Shown: positions 24,515 through 32,348 of the stretch, in pieces
Numbering within the stretch: position 1 is the stretch's first letter
Layout of the letters: every line of letters starts with the position of its first letter
Assembly: GCA_966112615.1 (NCBI GenBank)
Contig: CBHWDO010000012.1
Coordinates: 1-64,000 of the forward strand
DNA: 64,000 nucleotides
Reading direction: 5' to 3'
Source of the DNA: Flavitalea sp966112615
GTDB taxonomy: Bacteria > Bacteroidota > Bacteroidia > Chitinophagales > Chitinophagaceae
Program-made: the position numbers and the translations under genes
Notes under the pieces: model-generated
What the model was told of the DNA's origin: nothing
The model's input: only the letters and a program-made list of their open reading frames with translations
The model's database searches: none

Positions 24515-25612
24515 ATGTATCAGAATTTAAAATTATTACCATTAATCATTCTTTTGTGCTTCTATAAATTTTCTTTTGCGCAGAAGCCAAACGAAAAAGC
24601 CAGGCAATACCTTCAAAAGGTAATGAAAGATGAGCACATACCCGGGCTTGCATTTGCAGTTTTAAAGAATGGCGAAGTGATCAATTCAGGAACATTTGGC
24701 AAGGCAAGCATTCCATATAATAAAGAAGTAAAACCAACTACGGTTTTTCAATTAGCTTCCACTTCCAAGATCTTTTGTGCTTTATTATTAGGAAAATTGT
24801 TTGATGATAACCTGTTGAAACCCGAACAAACATTATCATCGTTCCTTGATTCAATTCCTGATAGCTGGAAGAATATAACAATACTTCAATTGGCCGCACA
24901 TCAATCAGGTATCAGAATGATTGATATTTCAGGCAAGACCAGTGCAGAGATTGTGAAGGAAGCTGCTAAATATCCACTGGATTACGAACCAGGTACAAAA
25001 TCATTCTATGTAAGTTCAGATTACTGGGTCCTGTTGCATATCATTGAAAAGGTCACCGCGATGAATTATTATGATGCACTGAAAAAGTATGTACTGCAAC
25101 CATTGAAGTTAATGCACACTTTTGTGAGTAATCCTAAAAACGGAATGGTTACGTCAATGGATATCATTCCTTACCAGGCGCAGGAATATCACTGGCATAA
25201 AGAAGATTCAACTTTAAGGATCAGCCAGATGCTTTTTCCTTCGACAGCTTATGCAGCAGGAGGTATATACAGTTCGATCAATGACCTGGTAACTGTTGCG
25301 AAATGTTTTGACAAAGGAAATTTTCTTTCAGCAAAAACAAAATCATTGATCAGTACTCCTGTTTTACTAAAGAATGGTAAGCCAGGATCATTTTCATTGA
25401 GCCTACAGTTAGAGCAGGATTACCAGGGACACAAACTTGTACAACACAGTGGCGGTCCGGCCTTGTCAGATTTTATCAGGTTTGAAAAAGAAGGATATAC
25501 ATTCATTGTGCTTACTAATAACCGGGGTGTGTATCCATATCTTGCAAAAGGACTGGCAACGTTTTATATACCTGGTTTGAAGTTTATGGAATTACCGAAG
25601 GGCTATAAATAA
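24515..25612 (+). CDS. Class-C beta-lactamase-fold serine hydrolase, secreted
   Basis: A 365-residue protein with a signal peptide (cleavage near FAQ, residue 23). Catalytic motif one is S82-x-x-K85 (STSK). The usual YxN motif is altered to Y165-V-S167, and the third motif is HSGG (about 312-315), as in esterase EstB-like and Pab87-like PF00144 proteins. It is therefore more likely a peptidase or esterase than a beta-lactamase. It is the second PF00144 protein within 5 kb, and only weakly similar to the one at 20659. It is divergent from the LytS-type kinase; the 196-bp gap contains a small hairpin (24421-24437). Confidence 0.85.
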   Translation: MYQNLKLLPLIILLCFYKFSFAQKPNEKARQYLQKVMKDEHIPGLAFAVLKNGEVINSGTFGKASIPYNKEVKPTTVFQLASTSKIFCALLLGKLFDDNLLKPEQTLSSFLDSIPDSWKNITILQLAAHQSGIRMIDISGKTSAEIVKEAAKYPLDYEPGTKSFYVSSDYWVLLHIIEKVTAMNYYDALKKYVLQPLKLMHTFVSNPKNGMVTSMDIIPYQAQEYHWHKEDSTLRISQMLFPSTAYAAGGIYSSINDLVTVAKCFDKGNFLSAKTKSLISTPVLLKNGKPGSFSLSLQLEQDYQGHKLVQHSGGPALSDFIRFEKEGYTFIVLTNNRGVYPYLAKGLATFYIPGLKFMELPKGYK

Positions 25613-25686
25613 TTATTCTCCGCCAAAACTTACAAATCTCAAGGTGTTCTGGCTGAATATATTTCGGTATTCGTTACATTTATTTC

Positions 25687-27273
25687 ATGAGAAAAATATT
25701 AACCCAATCTACCAGGGCAGTATTTAAAACTGCGATCGTATTAAGCCTTATGGCCATACATCAGAAGGATGTGGTGGCACAGGGAAAAGATTCAGTGTTT
25801 GTCAGCAAGGCAATGGCTGAAGTAAACGATGTTTCAAACCTCAAACAGCTTGCGCATGAATTGCTTGATGGAATAGGACCAAGGCTTGTAGGAACTCCAC
25901 AGATGCAAAAGGCGCATGACTGGGCGGTGGCTAAGTACAAAACTTATGGCATTGATGCGCGCAATGAGAAATGGGGCGAGTGGAAAGGTTGGGAAAGAGG
26001 TGTAACACATGTGGACCTGGTTCATCCGAGAGTTCGCTCATTGGAAGGAATGATGCTGGCATGGAGCCCGGGCACCAATGGAAAGACTGTAACTGGAGAA
26101 ACCATTCTTCTTCCTGAAGTAGAAGATTCGGCAGCTTTTCAAAAATGGCTTCCATCAGTAAAAGGAAAATTTGTATTGATGTCGGCCATGCAGCCTAGTG
26201 GCAGACCAGATTATAACTGGGAGCAATTTGGATTGAAAGAGTCCATTGAAAAAAATAAAGAGGACCGCAGGAATGCAATGATGTCGTGGAACAAGCGCAT
26301 CAGCAAAACTGGCATGAATACCAGAAATCTTGCACTGGCATTAGAGAAAGCTGGTGCTGCGGGATTGATCCAGTCGAACTGGTCGCAGGGTTTTGGGGTG
26401 AACAAGATCTTCGGAGCATCTACTAAAAAGATCCCGACAATAGATATTTCACTGGAAGATTACGGGCTGGTGTATCGATTAACTGAAAGTGGTCAGTCAC
26501 CAAAGCTCAGTGTACGTTGCGATTCAAAGGATCTTGGAGTAGCACCAACATTCAATACGATTGCTGAGATCAAAGGAACAGAGAAGCCGAATGAGTACGT
26601 GATCTTGTCTGCGCATTTTGATTCATGGGATGGTGCATCAGGTGCAACTGACAATGGAACAGGAACGATCACTATGATGGAAGCGATGCGTATATTGAAG
26701 AAACTGTATCCAAATCCAAAGAGAACGATTCTTGTTGGACATTGGGGAAGTGAGGAGCAGGGATTGAATGGATCAAGAGCGTTTGTTGAAGATCATCCGG
26801 AGATTGTGCAGAATCTGCAGGCAGCATTCAACCAGGACAATGGAACCGGTAGAGTGGTAAATATCAGTGGACAGGGATTCCTGCATGCATATGATTTCAT
26901 CCAGAGATGGTTGGCAGTAGCACCCGATAGCGTGAAAGCAAGGATTCAGACTGTGTTTCCGGGTTCACCTGGTGGCGGAGGATCGGATCATGCATCCTTT
27001 GTAGCAGCAGGCGCACCGGGCTTTTCATTGAGTTCATTGAGCTGGAGCTATGGAAATTATACCTGGCATACCAACAGGGATACATATGATAAGATCGTAT
27101 GGGATGATGTACAAAACAATGTATTGCTGACTGTGATCCTGGCTTACATGGCGAGTGAAGATCCGCAAAGTTTGCCTAAGGACAAGAGCCTGTTGCCTGT
27201 GAACAGCAGGACTGGCAAAAGAAGTGAGTGGCCGGCAGCAAGAAAAGCAACGAGAAGAGGTGGGTTGGATTAG
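25687..27273 (+). CDS. M28-family zinc metallopeptidase, secreted
   Basis: A 528-residue peptidase. The N-terminus has a signal segment followed by a PA-like insert region (about 110-290). The di-zinc site is visible as H310 and D322 (AHFDSWD...GATDNGTG), E356/E357 (SEEQG), D384 (FNQDNGTG) and H435 (GGGSDHASF). M28 enzymes are aminopeptidases or carboxypeptidases with two Zn ions. The gene lies 74 bp after the serine hydrolase in the same direction, so both may be used to recover amino acids from peptides. It is a single gene as far as can be seen. Confidence 0.93.
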   Translation: MRKILTQSTRAVFKTAIVLSLMAIHQKDVVAQGKDSVFVSKAMAEVNDVSNLKQLAHELLDGIGPRLVGTPQMQKAHDWAVAKYKTYGIDARNEKWGEWKGWERGVTHVDLVHPRVRSLEGMMLAWSPGTNGKTVTGETILLPEVEDSAAFQKWLPSVKGKFVLMSAMQPSGRPDYNWEQFGLKESIEKNKEDRRNAMMSWNKRISKTGMNTRNLALALEKAGAAGLIQSNWSQGFGVNKIFGASTKKIPTIDISLEDYGLVYRLTESGQSPKLSVRCDSKDLGVAPTFNTIAEIKGTEKPNEYVILSAHFDSWDGASGATDNGTGTITMMEAMRILKKLYPNPKRTILVGHWGSEEQGLNGSRAFVEDHPEIVQNLQAAFNQDNGTGRVVNISGQGFLHAYDFIQRWLAVAPDSVKARIQTVFPGSPGGGGSDHASFVAAGAPGFSLSSLSWSYGNYTWHTNRDTYDKIVWDDVQNNVLLTVILAYMASEDPQSLPKDKSLLPVNSRTGKRSEWPAARKATRRGGLD

Positions 27274-27439
27274 GATATCCGCTTTTAGCTTCCTTGATTA
27301 CATTCATAGGCAAATTTCTAAAGGACCGGAATAAACTTAATTATGCATGAGATCAAATAAAAGGTCTGCATTTTTAAAAAAGTTTAATTGAATATTATGC
27401 TCTAAAATCACAAGAGAGTATTCAGCAAAACGATAAAAT

Positions 27440-27469
27440 AAAGTGGGGTTGGTTAAACAGCCCCACTTT
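27440..27469 (+). terminator. Terminator-like hairpin without an adjacent gene end
   Basis: AAAGTGGGG (27440-27448) pairs with CCCCACTTT (27461-27469), followed by ATTTATTTATTT. It lies 167 bp downstream of the M28 stop codon and 33 bp before the next start. The 228-bp gap (27274-27501) contains no other gene that I can support. A long 3' UTR or a small RNA ending here are both possible. Confidence 0.5.
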
Positions 27470-27501
27470 ATTTATTTATTTCCATATTGTAGTTTTGCCT
27501 T

Positions 27502-27789
27502 ATGAACCGCGACTATAAAGAAACTATCCTCCACGCTATCACCACCATCCACAATTCAGAGAACGAAATATTCACTGCCATGGTAAATATGGGCATGCAG
27601 GGAGTTTATAAAGACATCACCAGGGTTCATGAAGTAGGCGATGTGATCAATTTCGAATTATCGATGTTTGAAGATACCGATGATCAAAACCTGGATACGC
27701 TGGTAGAAGCAATCAAGGCACTTGCTTTAGCAAAGCACCGTTTGGCTAATTTGAATAATATTGATCTTGATGACATGGAGTTGGAATAA
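27502..27789 (+). CDS. Small acidic helical protein of unknown function
   Basis: A 95-residue, acidic, soluble protein, starting MNRDYKETILHAITTIHNSENEIFTAMVNMGMQGVYK and ending IDLDDMELE. It is predicted to be mainly helical, with a short central beta segment (VINFELSMFED). No domain is recognised. It lies between a hairpin (27440-27469) and the convergent ATPase gene, with 2 bp between stop codons. The ATG at 27502 is the only sensible start. Confidence 0.65.
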   Translation: MNRDYKETILHAITTIHNSENEIFTAMVNMGMQGVYKDITRVHEVGDVINFELSMFEDTDDQNLDTLVEAIKALALAKHRLANLNNIDLDDMELE

Positions 27790-27791
27790 GA

Positions 27792-29228
27792 TCATTCAAA
27801 TAAGTCTTCCATTTTCACTTCTGCCACAATTCTTCCTGTATAATAAACATTTTGCTTAGTTCCATACGTGGTGACCATTGTAGGGAAAATCGTCTTCCTG
27901 GTTTTTGTTTTCTCCTGAAAAATTTTAGTCTTATTGTCTAGCTCATTTGCATATTTTTTATCAATACTGAATTCGCCGCTGGAAAATTTGATTTCACATA
28001 GATTGATGCAATGATCGGCCCGGTCAAGCAGAAGATCCACCTGTGCACCTTTATCACCATCTTTCGGAGAATATCGCCATGCTGATGCTTCAGTATATAC
28101 GCCTGCAATACCCAGGGCTTTTTTTATTTGATGTACATGTTTTAAACAAACTGCTTCAAAAGCATAGCCGCTCCAACTATTATATGACTGACCTTCGGCA
28201 ATCTTATGCCAGGTTCCTGTTCCTGTAGCACGCACCCGATCAACAAACTTCAGGTAGAAAAGTGAGTATTCGTCGGAGAGTTTATAAATACTGTCTCTGG
28301 CTGTCTTTTCAAAGGGAATGTATTGCGTAATGAAACCCGACTGTTCAAGTTCCTCGAACAGGCGAGTTGTAGTGCCACCGGTAGTAAGCCCGCACATTTC
28401 CAGTAGTTCAGCCCGTGTCATTCCACCGGGTTTTTTAGCAAGTGCACGTACTATTGCCTCGTGATGACTGGCATTATCGAATAAGGATCGGTAAAGAATT
28501 CTAAACTCTGTTTTAAGCATCCCATTCTTTTCAAAGAATAGTTTATCAATGATCTGATTAGCGCTTTGTCCTTTCTCTACCTGCTTTAAATATTGTGGAA
28601 TGCCGCCCATGGCCATATAGAGCTGGAGGAGTTGGTAATGATCTAGTTTAATTCCCCTGCTTATAAGATAATCTTTCGACTCCTTCAAGGTAAAAGGAAA
28701 TAATTGAATAGTTCGCGTTACGCGATTATGCAAGCCCCCCTTATTATGAAGAATATTCTCAATCATCCAGGAGGCAGCAGAACCACAGATCACTACTTTC
28801 AGTTGTGGCTGACGTGATGCCCAGGTGTTCCACCAATGGCCGAATGCTGTTAAGAATCCGGATTTAGGTGTATGTATCCATGGGAATTCATCAAACAACA
28901 CAACTGCATGCTGATTGGCTAATTTTGAAGTGAGAAAGTCACTGAGAAATGAAAAAGCCTGTATCCAGTTTTCAGGGACTGCCAACGGGATCGTTGATTG
29001 CATAGCTTGCTGCAAGGAGCGACTGAAATTGGAAAGTTGTTCTGACAACCCTGATTCATGAATTCCGGTGCATTCAAATACAAGATTCTTTTGATAATAA
29101 TTGCGGACCAGGAAAGTCTTTCCCACACGACGACGTCCCAATATTGCAATCAGCTCTGCTTCCCTGGAACTTAATGCATCCTTAAGGATCTTCTTTTCTG
29201 TCTCCCTGCCTATAATGTTTTCAGACAT
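27792..29228 (-). CDS. AAA ATPase with C-terminal DUF234 nuclease-like domain
   Basis: A 478-residue ATP-binding protein of the archaeal-type ATPase/DUF234 group. Walker A is GRRRVGKT (about residues 31-38), with Walker B near VVLFDEFPW. A wHTH region follows in the middle (AKKPGGMTRAELLEMCGL). The C-terminal domain reads QVDLLLDRADHCINLCEIKFS, a D...ExK arrangement like a PD-(D/E)xK nuclease fold. Members are widespread and their role is unknown. The start at 29226-29228 is chosen because it begins MSENIIGRETE; the upstream frame to 29294 reads through a repeated operator-like motif. It is divergent from no gene and convergent with the small protein at 27502. Confidence 0.85.
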   Translation of the reverse strand: MSENIIGRETEKKILKDALSSREAELIAILGRRRVGKTFLVRNYYQKNLVFECTGIHESGLSEQLSNFSRSLQQAMQSTIPLAVPENWIQAFSFLSDFLTSKLANQHAVVLFDEFPWIHTPKSGFLTAFGHWWNTWASRQPQLKVVICGSAASWMIENILHNKGGLHNRVTRTIQLFPFTLKESKDYLISRGIKLDHYQLLQLYMAMGGIPQYLKQVEKGQSANQIIDKLFFEKNGMLKTEFRILYRSLFDNASHHEAIVRALAKKPGGMTRAELLEMCGLTTGGTTTRLFEELEQSGFITQYIPFEKTARDSIYKLSDEYSLFYLKFVDRVRATGTGTWHKIAEGQSYNSWSGYAFEAVCLKHVHQIKKALGIAGVYTEASAWRYSPKDGDKGAQVDLLLDRADHCINLCEIKFSSGEFSIDKKYANELDNKTKIFQEKTKTRKTIFPTMVTTYGTKQNVYYTGRIVAEVKMEDLFE

Positions 29229-29230
29229 AT

Positions 29231-29322
29231 TTATGGACAAGTATAATTTTCTATAATCGTCCACAAATATATTAAATATGACAGTTATGGACAATTATAA
29301 AATTTCAAAGCTGTCCACAACT
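29231..29322 (-). promoter_or_regulatory. Two inverted pairs of a TTRTGGAC motif upstream of the AAA ATPase
   Basis: Four copies of a motif near TT(A/G)TGGACAATTATA are visible. TTATGGACAAGTATAA (29231-29246) and, on the other strand, TTGTGGACGATTATAG (29251-29266) form the first inverted pair. TTATGGACAATTATAA (29285-29300) and, on the other strand, TTGTGGACAGC (ending 29320) form the second. The pairs start 54 bp apart, about five helical turns. The first pair touches the start codon. This looks like an operator array for autoregulation of the ATPase; hairpins in the leader are an alternative. Confidence 0.55.
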
Positions 29323-29343
29323 TATTTAAATTGGCACATTACC

Positions 29344-29997
29344 CTACCGCTTAATAACCCTTCCACTACCCTGCTGAACCACTTCAAGCATTGGATTACC
29401 AACATAGTAAACATTCCCACTGCCATATATATCAGCCTTAATCCGGTCAGAAACATCAATACTTATATCACCACTTCCGTGAATACTTGCATTAACCTGT
29501 GATGCAGGAGAACTTAATGTATTAATATTTCCACTACCATAAATGTCAAGTGCCAAAGTTTGAAAGGCACAATTTTCAATCTTTATATTACCGCTTCCAT
29601 GAATTCCAGCAAATAGAGCATTTCCTTCAAAACCATCAATAACAAGATTTTTACTTCCATGAATTGTTGCCTTATTGATAGAAGGAATAGAAATGGTTGC
29701 AATCACATTTCCATTTCTTACACTTTCATACTTCGAATCAAATTTCATTTTTAAAACGCCATTCACAACCTGGAAATCAAGCGCATTCAACAGGTTTTCA
29801 TATCCTGATACCGAAACAGAGGGTGTAGTTCCATAAGTGATGGTTGCTCCAATATCATAGTGACTTTCAACAGCAGAAAATTCAGGCAAATTCAATGTTC
29901 GTGTGCCAGTACTTCCTCCACCACGTAATACATCTTTCGTACAGGAAGCAAATACAATAACAAAGGCAAGGAGACCCGACATGATAACTTTTTGCAT
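29344..29997 (-). CDS. GIN-domain (DUF2807) lipoprotein
   Basis: A 217-residue lipoprotein (MQKVIMSGLLAFVIVFASC, Cys19). The remainder is a right-handed beta-helix-like GIN domain with rungs repeating IHGSGN, IYGSGN and IHGSGD (for example IHGSKNLVIDGF, IHGSGNIKIE, IYGSGNINTL, IHGSGDISID, IYGSGNVYYV). Such head domains occur on the cell surface or in periplasmic lipoproteins of Bacteroidota, and many lie beside PspC or transcription regulators; none is present here. The function is unknown. The ATG at 29995-29997 begins the lipoprotein signal; the upstream start is rejected. Confidence 0.85.
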   Translation of the reverse strand: MQKVIMSGLLAFVIVFASCTKDVLRGGGSTGTRTLNLPEFSAVESHYDIGATITYGTTPSVSVSGYENLLNALDFQVVNGVLKMKFDSKYESVRNGNVIATISIPSINKATIHGSKNLVIDGFEGNALFAGIHGSGNIKIENCAFQTLALDIYGSGNINTLSSPASQVNASIHGSGDISIDVSDRIKADIYGSGNVYYVGNPMLEVVQQGSGRVIKR

Positions 29998-30110
29998 GAG
30001 ATAAGGTTTCAGCAAAACTATTCCATGCAACAAATTTTACATTACCGTACAATGATGCAAATTTCCGGATATCAATATTTACAAATCATTTAGAATGTTA
30101 TAAAAAAAGA

Positions 30111-30130
30111 AAGCGGCTCATAGGCCGCTT
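30111..30130 (-). terminator. Terminator of the T9SS cargo gene
   Basis: AAGCGGC (30111-30117) and GCCGCTT (30124-30130) form a 7-bp stem with a 6-base loop. On the minus strand it is followed by TTTCTTTTTTTATA. It lies 8 bp past the stop codon of the T9SS-type gene. Confidence 0.85.
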
Positions 30131-30138
30131 CCTCATTA

Positions 30139-32214
30139 CTATTTTACAAACCGCTTATTGATAATTGATGGTCCATTAATTTGCACATTGTATACACCAG
30201 GATTCAAATTACCTATATCGATCCTGATCTGTGTTTGACTACTACTCAATTTCCTTGAAGTTATCAGTTGTCCATTCATTGAATAAATGGTCAATAATGA
30301 TGCATTCTTTGGAAGATTATCGACGGAAAGTATATTACCCCTTATAATCATTTTCAAAATATTTGCCGAAGTAATCTTCTTAATAGTACTGTATTGAATT
30401 TTGCCATCCACATCAACTGACCTGATCCTGACGTATACAATATTATCATTGACAACTTTTTTTGAGTAATCATTCTGACCTGCCGCATTCATTGCCGGAA
30501 CCGTTCCTGCTGCCTCCCATGTCTGCTGATCAATGCTTTTCTCAATGATATATTTGTCAACCTGCTTTTCATCAGCAGTTGTCCATAATACTGTAAGGAG
30601 GTTATCTTCTTCTTTCAGGTTGAATGAAATAAATCTCACCGGAAGACCAGAACAGGTAGTAAGTGGAGCTGCTACAAAAGCTTCTGAACTTCTATATGAA
30701 CCATCACCTCCCCGGGTGGCGCCATTTGGAGGAAATTCAGTGAGTGATGAAGAACTTGTTGTTCCATTATTTCCTCCGGTAATTGCATTAGAGACAGATC
30801 CCGATGAAGGAGCCGAAATACTTCCACCACCTCCTCCACCTCCGGGACCTTCAGCTTCTGCTGAGGTGATTGGCTGATTACCTCCGGCACCACCGGTTGC
30901 GGATACAGTTACTCCTGTGATAGCACCAGAAATGTTCAGCCGGATGGCACCACCACCTCCGCCTCCACCCGGAGCGTCATTTAGGGTGTTATTTGAATTG
31001 ACCCCAGCAGAACCATTGGCCTGTATGGAGCCGGATCCGCTTAGGGTACCAGTCCCTAATATATAAATAATTCCACCACCATTTCCTCCTGCACCTCCCG
31101 AGCTGTTGTTGGCATCTCCGGCACCACCACCGCCTCCAAGAAATAATGTATTGCTTGAGTAAGCCAGGGGTCTGCCACCTTTACCACCCACGTTCTGCCG
31201 GTTATCACCTCCCCAAGTGGTATTTCCAGGAGCTACAGTTCCTGCATTTTGATTATTAGCACTATAGGTGTACCCACCCCTTCCACCACCTGTAGAAGTT
31301 GAAGTTGAGAAACTGCCTCCTTCAAGATTCCATGTGGTAGCATAGCCTGCTACCGGATTACCGTTTCCGGTCCATGATGCAACATTTCCAAAATTTGCAC
31401 CTCCTCCTCCACCAGCATTATGACCATTTCCACCGCCACCGCCATTGGCCGCAGCACCACGATTATATCTTCCACCAAGCGCATCATACCTGACCTGGTC
31501 GCCTGCAATTCCTTCTCCTTTCTCTGCGCCGGTTGAACTGTTATTGGAAACATATGCTGTAACAACAGCACCTCCTGCGGTCGAAGTGTTATTATCAATA
31601 GCTCCACCCCTGAATCCTCTTCCGGTAACCACCATGGATCCGTTATTGACAACATTACCATTGACTTCAATGGCCAGTACACCACCAATGGTTCCATTCC
31701 ATGGAGAACAGGTAAGTGAAGCACCGCTGTTTGTGGTTAGCGCATTAAGCCTGGGAATTCTGATTACCTGGACCTTTTCGTTTGCTGTTACTGAATAGGA
31801 GTTTGCGAATGAATTACAAATACTGATGGTATTTCCTGAAACGCCGCTTACTACTGCAATTTCATAAGTACCTACTCCATTAAGGTTTGTTATTGCACCA
31901 TACGAAGCATCATTGGTTGTAGTAATGCTTGCCCCCTGCATTTTTATGACCATGATGAGATCACCGTAGGCAATTGTACTGGTCGCATAAGGATTGTTTG
32001 CTCCGGCAGCACCTCCATTCAGATCTGCAATGTTCGTTACAGTGGCCATATTGGTTCCTGAAGTAATAGATGAAGCCAGTGAAGTATACCGGTTCCAGAT
32101 AATATTGGTCCCTGTAACAGTTTCAGCACCATCTTTTCCAGGTTGTGAAAATACCAGGCAGGGTGCAAGGATCAACAAAAATAGCAGTGACCTTACGCGT
32201 GAAGGATAAATCAT
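30139..32214 (-). CDS. Glycine-rich secreted protein with T9SS C-terminal sorting domain
   Basis: A 691-residue surface protein. Residues 1-23 are a signal peptide (ending VFSQ). A long Gly/Asn/Ser-rich region (about 195-510, with GGGGGGG and GGAGGNGG repeats) looks like a beta-roll or adhesin-like stalk. A type A T9SS sorting domain closes the protein (about 625-691): ILSVDNLPKNASLLTIYSMNGQ followed by GNLNPGVYNVQI and a terminal KRFVK. It should be exported by the type IX system and anchored to the cell surface. Similar Gly-rich proteins are often annotated as hypothetical or adhesin-like. Confidence 0.85.
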   Translation of the reverse strand: MIYPSRVRSLLFLLILAPCLVFSQPGKDGAETVTGTNIIWNRYTSLASSITSGTNMATVTNIADLNGGAAGANNPYATSTIAYGDLIMVIKMQGASITTTNDASYGAITNLNGVGTYEIAVVSGVSGNTISICNSFANSYSVTANEKVQVIRIPRLNALTTNSGASLTCSPWNGTIGGVLAIEVNGNVVNNGSMVVTGRGFRGGAIDNNTSTAGGAVVTAYVSNNSSTGAEKGEGIAGDQVRYDALGGRYNRGAAANGGGGGNGHNAGGGGGANFGNVASWTGNGNPVAGYATTWNLEGGSFSTSTSTGGGRGGYTYSANNQNAGTVAPGNTTWGGDNRQNVGGKGGRPLAYSSNTLFLGGGGGAGDANNSSGGAGGNGGGIIYILGTGTLSGSGSIQANGSAGVNSNNTLNDAPGGGGGGGAIRLNISGAITGVTVSATGGAGGNQPITSAEAEGPGGGGGGGSISAPSSGSVSNAITGGNNGTTSSSSLTEFPPNGATRGGDGSYRSSEAFVAAPLTTCSGLPVRFISFNLKEEDNLLTVLWTTADEKQVDKYIIEKSIDQQTWEAAGTVPAMNAAGQNDYSKKVVNDNIVYVRIRSVDVDGKIQYSTIKKITSANILKMIIRGNILSVDNLPKNASLLTIYSMNGQLITSRKLSSSQTQIRIDIGNLNPGVYNVQINGPSIINKRFVK

Positions 32215-32348
32215 GTGTGATGGGTTTACTCAAAATTAATGGTATACCCCTAGAAGGATCTAAGCGTTTAACAGATAAATTATTTTATTATATAGAGTGA
32301 ATACTTTTTAAAATGCACAACTCTCTCAAGCATCTCTTGCTTTTTTAG

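Noticed and set aside
29228..29294. Upstream extension of the AAA ATPase to 29294
   Set aside because: It would translate the inverted operator-like motif and starts with residues unlike the family; the protein begins naturally at MSENIIGRE.
30533..30877. Plus-strand open frame with a proline run inside the Gly-rich T9SS gene
   Set aside because: The proline run is only the reverse complement of the glycine codons of the T9SS cargo gene.
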